A DNA stretch of 11,073 bases from Actinomycetota bacterium. GTDB taxonomy: Bacteria; Actinomycetota; Humimicrobiia; Humimicrobiales; Humimicrobiaceae. The notes under the pieces are model-generated. The model was given only the letters and a program-made list of their open reading frames with translations, had not been told where the DNA came from and ran no database searches. Below, in pieces: positions 6,859 to 11,073 of this stretch (its first letter is position 1; each line of letters starts with the position of its first letter). Location: the NCBI GenBank assembly GCA_018400395.1, contig JAGYMN010000039.1, forward strand, positions 1 through 11,073, given 5' to 3'. The translations under genes were made by a program, and so were the position numbers.

Positions 6859-7551
6859 TTAGAGGGCAGCACGTTTCCGCCTATCATTCCTCAGGCTGCT
6901 GTAAATCTCTATTACCCTGTCTTCGCTGTCATCATAAATCTTCCTTAAATGGCCTGTGTAATTAATGGCTGATATATAGGGAAAGCCCCTGTCTATTACA
7001 GCAATATTTATCGCACCCTGCCTCTGTATTAAGGATTTCCATCTGGGGAGTGGTATTTGAAGCCAGCTCACAATCAATGAAAGTATAACACCTCCATGTG
7101 TGACTACGGCTATGCTCGAGCCATCGGGATTTTCTGAGATTATGCTGTCAATAACCCTTACAGTCCTTTTTGTCAGTTCCCTAAAACCTTCGCCTCCGGT
7201 AGGCCTGTTATTATACGGGTCTTCAAGCCATTTATGATAACCCTCCCTGTACCTTTTATTTATCTCCTGGAACTTTAATCCTTCCCATTTTCCAAAATCG
7301 ACTTCCCTGAGATCATCGGCCACCCTTATATCCAGTTTCCTTTTACCATTAATTATATCTGCTGTCCTGGCAGCACGCTTAAGCGGGCTGCTGTATATGC
7401 TTTCGAAACTTACCCCTGATAGATATTTTGCTGCAAGACCAGCCTGTTTTATTCCTGTCCTGTTTAGCTCTATATCCCTGTCACCCTGATATCGGCCCTC
7501 CAGATTCCATCTGGTCTGGCCGTGTCTTATCAGAAATAATTTTATCCCCAT
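6859..7551 (-). CDS. Histidine phosphatase family protein (phosphoglycerate mutase / CobC-like)
   Basis: A 230-residue branch-1 histidine phosphatase, which transfers phosphate through a phospho-histidine. The catalytic motif LIRHGQTRWN (7-16) has Arg9 and nucleophile His10. SSPLKRAARTADI supplies Arg59, REVDFGKWEG supplies acid residue Glu83, and VVTHGGVILSLI supplies the second His152. All catalytic positions are present. The family includes cofactor-dependent phosphoglycerate mutase-like enzymes, alpha-ribazole phosphatase (CobC) and broad-specificity PhoE. The REVDFGKWEG and GGEGF patterns lean to the CobC/PhoE side rather than true glycolytic GpmA, but the substrate cannot be fixed. I start at the ATG at 7551 because it has GGAG seven bases upstream and gives the family N-terminus. 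The open frame extends 30 codons further upstream without a family match. No cobalamin genes are nearby. It reads toward rpsF, 150 bases upstream of it. Confidence 0.88.
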   Translation of the reverse strand: MGIKLFLIRHGQTRWNLEGRYQGDRDIELNRTGIKQAGLAAKYLSGVSFESIYSSPLKRAARTADIINGKRKLDIRVADDLREVDFGKWEGLKFQEINKRYREGYHKWLEDPYNNRPTGGEGFRELTKRTVRVIDSIISENPDGSSIAVVTHGGVILSLIVSWLQIPLPRWKSLIQRQGAINIAVIDRGFPYISAINYTGHLRKIYDDSEDRVIEIYSSLRNDRRKRAAL

Positions 7552-7578
7552 TTTAAAACTCCAAAATAGCTCATAAAT

Positions 7579-7587
7579 TGGTATAAT
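7579..7587 (+). promoter_or_regulatory. Possible extended -10 promoter for the lipoprotein/dehydratase operon
   Basis: In the 193-base space between the two divergent genes the plus strand reads TGGTATAAT, an extended -10 (TG at 7579-7580, TATAAT at 7582-7587). No convincing -35 box lies upstream. It would give a leader of about 150 bases before the lipoprotein start. No clear minus-strand promoter for the phosphatase gene was recognised in the same space. The rest of the space is AT-rich with two ATGCAT palindromes (around 7600 and 7635) of unknown meaning. Confidence 0.35.
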
Positions 7588-7744
7588 CTTTCCTGCATTA
7601 TGCATGAAACAAATAAAATATCTGGATGGAAAACCATGCATATAAAAAATAATGATACCATCACATCAATAAATTTTGTAGAATATCTAAGATAATAAAT
7701 TATTTCAAGAATTGATCTGGACTCTAAAGGAGAGGGGCGATGTC

Positions 7745-8272
7745 ATGAAAAAGCTGGAATTTATTTTTTCTATCATTATTCTTACCATATTTTCTATTAT
7801 CATACTCTGCTCGTGTTCAGAATCGGCTACCCTTTATTTTGCAGATGTTACCGATAAGGATGCTTATCTTGCAGGGGAGGTAAGGATGATCAAAAATACC
7901 GGCAACATATACAGGGCTGTGCTGGAGGAGCTAATAAAGGGGCCGTCCGCAGAGGGTCTCTATCCTACACTGCCATCCGATACCAAAGTTAATTCTGTAA
8001 ATGTATCAGATGGAATGGCCGCTGTAGATTTCAATATAAGGATTATAGATAATTTTGAAGAGATTCCCCACAGCTCTACAACTGAGACCCTTGCTATTTA
8101 TTCTATAGTTAACACCCTTACAGAGTTTAAGGAAATAGAAAAGGTAAAAATTACCATAGAGGGCCGTGACAGCGGCCAGGTCGAAGGATATTATGTAGAA
8201 GATTTCTGGGGCCATATTGGCATACACGAACCATTTGAAAGAAACGAAGCTATAATAAAAGATGAAAAATAA
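7745..8272 (+). CDS. GerMN-domain lipoprotein
   Basis: Predicted 175-residue secreted lipoprotein. The N-terminus MKKLEFIFSIIILTIFSIII is a signal sequence, followed by the lipobox L-C-S-C with Cys24 as the lipidated residue. The mature part carries one GerMN domain (about residues 45-155), recognisable from AVLEELIKGPSAEGLYPTLP, SVNVSDGMAAVDFN, ETLAIYSIVNTLTEF and KVKITIEG. The domain was named from spore-germination and sporulation protein GerM of B. subtilis and also occurs in lipoproteins of non-spore-formers; its molecular role is unknown. I chose the ATG at 7745 with GAGGGG seven bases upstream; an earlier in-frame start at 7712 has no family support. Its last codons overlap the next gene by 11 bases, so it is the first gene of the dehydratase operon. 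Outer face of the cytoplasmic membrane is the likely location. Confidence 0.85.
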   Translation: MKKLEFIFSIIILTIFSIIILCSCSESATLYFADVTDKDAYLAGEVRMIKNTGNIYRAVLEELIKGPSAEGLYPTLPSDTKVNSVNVSDGMAAVDFNIRIIDNFEEIPHSSTTETLAIYSIVNTLTEFKEIEKVKITIEGRDSGQVEGYYVEDFWGHIGIHEPFERNEAIIKDEK

Positions 8273-9374
8273 TCTAATCATAGAAGATTTCTTAAAAGAA
8301 AAAGGGGTTCAAAAAGAAAAGCTGAAAAAAATAGGCTGGTTCTGCACATATACCCCCGAAGAATTGATAACAGCCAGCGGTTTTTCCCCGGTTCGCGTAA
8401 TGGGGAACAAAAATACTGTAAAATCCGGCAGCTATTTCCCCATAAATTTCTGTCCTTATCTTAAATCTGCCTGGGAATCCCTGCTAGCTTCGGAAGATGG
8501 GCTTCAGGGGGCGGTTTTCACTGATTCCTGCGACGGTATGAGAAGGTTATATGACACTGCAGAATATTATCTTAAGGACCTGCCGGTTTTTATGTTAAAT
8601 GTGCCCAGGAATACAGACAGCCGCTCGATAGATTTTTACAGTTCCAACCTGGAAGATATGCTTGTATTCATAGAAGGCATAAAAGGCAAACAAACATCCA
8701 ATCAGGACCTCCTTAAAGCTTTAAGATTGCACAACAGGAAAAGGAACCTTTTAAAAGAATTCAGTACATCGTTTTTCAATAATAAATACTCGCTTGATAT
8801 ATCTGACTATTACAGGGTAATGGAAATATCCCTTTCCCGGACATCTGAAACCTTTCTTGACAAACTTCAGTCTTTTAAAGAATTAATATCTAAAAACAAC
8901 AATAAGGATAAAACCCGTAAGCCGGGCATTATGATAATAGGTAATTTTATTACTGAACAAAAACTATGGAAAATGTTTACGGATCTTGATGTCAACCTGG
9001 TATCAGATGATCTCTGTGTATCAAGCCGCTATTATCAGGGGCCTGTACGTATACCATCGTTTATGGAAGGGGCAGACAGGAAAAAGATACTGCATCTTAT
9101 AGCCGAAAGATATCTTAATAAACCAGCCTGCATGCGCATGTCTGATATGGGCAGCAAGATCAGCCAGTTAAAGAAAGAAGCGTCCGATAATGATATCCGC
9201 GGGATCATATTCATAAGCCTTAAATTCTGCGATAATGTTATCTATACATTCCCCCTTATAAGAAAAGAGTTTGCCGGCTTAAAAATACCTGTACTTTATC
9301 TGGAGATAGAATATAGTAATTTTTCGGAAGGCCAGTCAAATACCAGGACACAGGCCTTTCTGGAAATGCTGTGA
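8262..9374 (+). CDS. 2-hydroxyacyl-CoA dehydratase / benzoyl-CoA reductase family subunit (HgdB-like)
   Basis: A 370-residue member of the family whose characterised enzymes bind a [4Fe-4S] cluster per subunit and, once charged by an activase, carry out radical dehydration or reduction of CoA thioesters. Family hallmarks are GWFCTYTPEELITASGFSPV (25-44), NFCPYLKSAW (62-71), TDSCDGMRRLYD (87-98), SDDLCVSSRYY (248-258), KFCDN (321-325) and the C-terminal GQSNTRTQAFLEML (357-370). Cys64, Cys90 and Cys323 are the best candidates for cluster ligands by position; Cys28 is also conserved in many relatives. It begins inside the end of the lipoprotein gene (ATGAAAAATAA shared) with no strong ribosome site, so it is probably translationally coupled. 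The substrate is unknown: CoA-binding or substrate residues cannot be assigned here. Cytosolic, oxygen-sensitive enzyme by analogy. Confidence 0.85.
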   Translation: MKNNLIIEDFLKEKGVQKEKLKKIGWFCTYTPEELITASGFSPVRVMGNKNTVKSGSYFPINFCPYLKSAWESLLASEDGLQGAVFTDSCDGMRRLYDTAEYYLKDLPVFMLNVPRNTDSRSIDFYSSNLEDMLVFIEGIKGKQTSNQDLLKALRLHNRKRNLLKEFSTSFFNNKYSLDISDYYRVMEISLSRTSETFLDKLQSFKELISKNNNKDKTRKPGIMIIGNFITEQKLWKMFTDLDVNLVSDDLCVSSRYYQGPVRIPSFMEGADRKKILHLIAERYLNKPACMRMSDMGSKISQLKKEASDNDIRGIIFISLKFCDNVIYTFPLIRKEFAGLKIPVLYLEIEYSNFSEGQSNTRTQAFLEML

Positions 9375-9395
9375 TTTTAAGAATTTTTAGTAGTA

Positions 9396-10679
9396 ATGGG
9401 AATAAAAGAGAAGATAAAAACCAATATTCAGAGAAATCTTGACCAGCGTTACTTCAGGAGGCTTCTTGGAATAATCGCCACAAGGCCAGTACTCTTTGCA
9501 TATGGAAACACCTTCTCCTCCATCTCCGACAAGTATCTAAATATCTTCAGCATAGAAAGTATAAGAGATGCATACAGCGGCAATAAGCCTGTGGGTTTTG
9601 GCTCAATTTTTCTGCCCTATGAATTTTTTAATGCTATGGGTGTTTCACCTTTGCTGCCGGAGGTTATGGCAGGTTTTACCGCAGGCCTCGGCCTTTCGGA
9701 TCAGACGGTTAAAAAAGCTTCTGCACGATGGTATTCCCAGGACCTCTGCACTTTTCACAGAAGCGCTTCAGGAGCAGTAGAACTGGACCTTTTCCCCAGG
9801 CCTGATTTTATATTATGCACAAATCTTGCCTGTGATGCCGCCCAGAAGTCCTTTTATCATTATGCAGTAAATTACAATATTCAAAATCGTTATTATCACC
9901 TGGATGTTCCCTATCATTACAATTCCCGCTCCTTGAGATACCTGGCAGATCAGCTGGAGAAGCTGGCTGAAAAAATCGGGGATATTACCGGTAAAGGTGT
10001 GGACCTGGATAGATTTGCAGAGACTATAGAACTTTCAAATGAATTCAGAAAATGGGCAGTAAAATTAAATAATGTCAGGAAAGAGCTCTTAACATACCCC
10101 CCGCATTTTAACGGCCTTAATTTTATTCTTCCATTTCACGCTTTTCCGGGTACCCAACAGGCAGTAAAACTATATAAAAATATATATCTTGAATTAGACT
10201 CTTTTCTGCAAAAGCAAAGAAAAGACCCGGACATCCATAAAAACCCTCCAAAAAAAATACTCTGGCTCCATCTCAAGCCTTACTATAGAAATGAGATCTC
10301 CGATATCCTGGAAAATGGCAACTGCAGGGTAGTATTTGAAGAGATAAATTACGTATACTGGCCGGAACTTGATCCCTCCCGGCCATTTGAGAGTCTCGCA
10401 CTTAAAATGCTTTCCCACCCTCTCAGGGGGAATATCTCCAACAGGACAGATGCAATAGGCAAAATGGCAGAAGAGTATGGGGTTGACGGGGCCATACTTT
10501 TTACGCACTGGGGATGCCGGCAGAGCAACGGAGGATCCAGGATTATAAAGGATTACTTAAAAAGCAGGGGTGTTCCATTACTTGTACTGGACGGGGATTG
10601 CGTGGACAGAGCCAATTCTTCAACAGGGCAGATAAAGACAAGGCTTCAGGGATATATGGAAATACTAAACTGTGGCTAG
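9396..10679 (+). CDS. Second 2-hydroxyacyl-CoA dehydratase-family subunit (HgdA-like)
   Basis: A 427-residue paralogue of the preceding gene, likely its heterodimer partner. Corresponding cysteine positions are DLCTFHR (Cys118), TNLACDAAQKSF (Cys146) and THWGCRQSNGGSR (Cys374), matching Cys64, Cys90 and Cys323 of the first subunit. The C-terminus VPLLVLDGDCVDRANSSTGQ followed by KTRLQGYMEIL is the usual family ending. Where the first subunit has FCTYTPEELITASG, this one has SIFLPYEFFNAMG, so the early conserved cysteine is Ser70. It carries a longer N-terminal region of about 60 residues. ATG at 9396 follows the first subunit by 21 bases; there is no clear Shine-Dalgarno, only AGTAGTA. Both subunits being different suggests a heterodimer as in HgdAB or HadBC rather than the homodimeric double-cubane proteins. 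Substrate unknown. Confidence 0.82.
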   Translation: MGIKEKIKTNIQRNLDQRYFRRLLGIIATRPVLFAYGNTFSSISDKYLNIFSIESIRDAYSGNKPVGFGSIFLPYEFFNAMGVSPLLPEVMAGFTAGLGLSDQTVKKASARWYSQDLCTFHRSASGAVELDLFPRPDFILCTNLACDAAQKSFYHYAVNYNIQNRYYHLDVPYHYNSRSLRYLADQLEKLAEKIGDITGKGVDLDRFAETIELSNEFRKWAVKLNNVRKELLTYPPHFNGLNFILPFHAFPGTQQAVKLYKNIYLELDSFLQKQRKDPDIHKNPPKKILWLHLKPYYRNEISDILENGNCRVVFEEINYVYWPELDPSRPFESLALKMLSHPLRGNISNRTDAIGKMAEEYGVDGAILFTHWGCRQSNGGSRIIKDYLKSRGVPLLVLDGDCVDRANSSTGQIKTRLQGYMEILNCG

Positions 10680-10741
10680 CGATATCTTTTTATTTTTAAT
10701 ATATTATTATTAATAACAGTTATATAGCAGAAGGACAAAAA

Positions 10742-11073
10742 ATGTATGCATGCGGCATCGATGTTGGTTCGGTATCAACTGAAGTTGTAATATTAGAAAG
10801 CAAAAACGGCAAAGAAGACAGTGATATCTGTTCATATGTAATCTCCCCTACCGGTTCAAACAGCAAGACTGCAGCGGAAAAAGCCCTTGAAAGCGCCTGC
10901 TTAAGATTATCAATCGACAGCAGTGAGATAAATGCGATAGTGGCTACAGGATACGGTAGGATAAACATACCATTTGCAGATAAGAATATAACCGAGATAA
11001 GCTGTCATGCGCGCGGTGCTGTATCGATTTTCAAAGGTACCAGGACCGTTATAGATGTAGGGGGCCAGGACAG
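10742..11073 (+). CDS. Acyl-CoA dehydratase/reductase activase (HgdC/BcrAD/BadFG family), 5' part
   Basis: Start of the ATPase that, in characterised systems, forms a homodimer bridged by one [4Fe-4S] cluster. It uses ATP hydrolysis to shoot one low-potential electron into the dehydratase. The 110 codons in the window show the ASKHA fold signatures: GIDVGSVSTEVVILES (5-20, phosphate-binding loop 1), VATGYGR, EISCHARGA and VIDVGGQDS at the right edge. Family members usually have Lys after the Ser-x-Thr of the first loop; here it is Glu14. The cluster cysteines (two per subunit, about residues 125 and 165 in HgdC) lie outside the window. ATG at 10742 has AGAAGG seven bases upstream. It follows the second subunit by 62 AT-rich bases, with no terminator or clear promoter seen in them, and completes the enzyme-plus-activator set. 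Confidence 0.92.
   Translation, partial: MYACGIDVGSVSTEVVILESKNGKEDSDICSYVISPTGSNSKTAAEKALESACLRLSIDSSEINAIVATGYGRINIPFADKNITEISCHARGAVSIFKGTRTVIDVGGQD

Noticed and set aside
7552..7641. 30-codon upstream extension of the histidine phosphatase
   Set aside because: The extension has no family match, and the ATG at 7551 has a good ribosome site and gives the canonical MGIKLFLIRHG start.
7561..7744. Repeated ATGCAT palindromes and AT-rich inverted repeats in the divergent space
   Set aside because: Six-base palindromes and AT-rich repeats arise easily in such sequence; no spacing or symmetry pointed to an operator or small RNA.
8006..8281. Minus-strand open frame inside the GerMN lipoprotein
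   Set aside because: Antisense to a gene with clear signal peptide, lipobox and GerMN motifs; no sign of a real protein.
10680..10741. AT-rich gap before the activase as a terminator or promoter
   Set aside because: No GC-rich stem with U-run and no paired -35/-10 boxes could be found; it looks like a plain spacer.
10720..10968. Minus-strand 82-codon open frame near the right end
   Set aside because: Antisense to the activase, whose GIDVGS, ATGYGR and DVGGQDS motifs prove the plus strand is coding.
9396..11073. Assignment as double-cubane cluster protein plus its reductase
   Set aside because: Described double-cubane proteins are encoded by one subunit gene forming homodimers; here two different subunits are adjacent, so a heterodimeric dehydratase/reductase fits better, though only a phylogeny would settle it.

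Overview
The window is an ordinary-looking bacterial chromosome segment with two divergent gene blocks and no mobile element, CRISPR array, rRNA or tRNA that I can see. The coding style is AT-leaning: many ATA (Ile) and AGA/AGG (Arg) codons, AGGAGG-type ribosome binding sites, and several TTG starts. The order rpsF-ssb-rpsR-DUF2232-rplI-dnaB-purA matches the replication/ribosome cluster of Bacillota (in Bacillus subtilis rpsF-ssbA-rpsR and yybS-yybT-rplI-dnaC, with purA close by). An anaerobic, uncultured Bacillota-like lineage is my best guess. A deep-branching relative in another Gram-positive phylum is possible, because rpsF-ssb-rpsR-rplI-dnaB is also conserved elsewhere.

Minus strand, read from about 7551 down to 1: a histidine-phosphatase (phosphoglycerate-mutase-like) gene, then a 150-base gap with a good extended -10 promoter and a hairpin leader. 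The housekeeping run follows: rpsF (bS6), ssb, rpsR (uS18, zinc-binding form), a DUF2232/YybS-like membrane protein, rplI (bL9 with a long charged C-terminal extension), dnaB (replicative helicase), purA (adenylosuccinate synthetase) and purD (GAR synthetase, cut by the window edge). From rpsF to purA the gaps are 15-35 bases, and dnaB and purA overlap by 8 bases, so this is probably one operon. purD lies 74 bases beyond purA. Translation of purD shows no frameshift.

Plus strand, from 7745 to the right edge: a GerMN-domain lipoprotein, two different subunits of the 2-hydroxyacyl-CoA dehydratase / benzoyl-CoA reductase family (HgdB/HgdA-like, with conserved cysteines for iron-sulfur clusters), and the start of the ATP-dependent activase that feeds electrons to such enzymes. 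Lipoprotein and first subunit overlap by 11 bases, the second subunit starts 21 bases later, and the activase starts 62 bases after that. Known members of this family drive radical dehydrations or aromatic-ring and small-molecule reductions in strict anaerobes. The substrate here cannot be read from the sequence.

The most interesting points are the uncharacterised dehydratase/activase set coupled to a surface lipoprotein, the rpsF leader hairpin (candidate bS6:uS18 autoregulation site), the bL9 extension, and TTG starts behind strong ribosome binding sites in ribosomal-protein genes.
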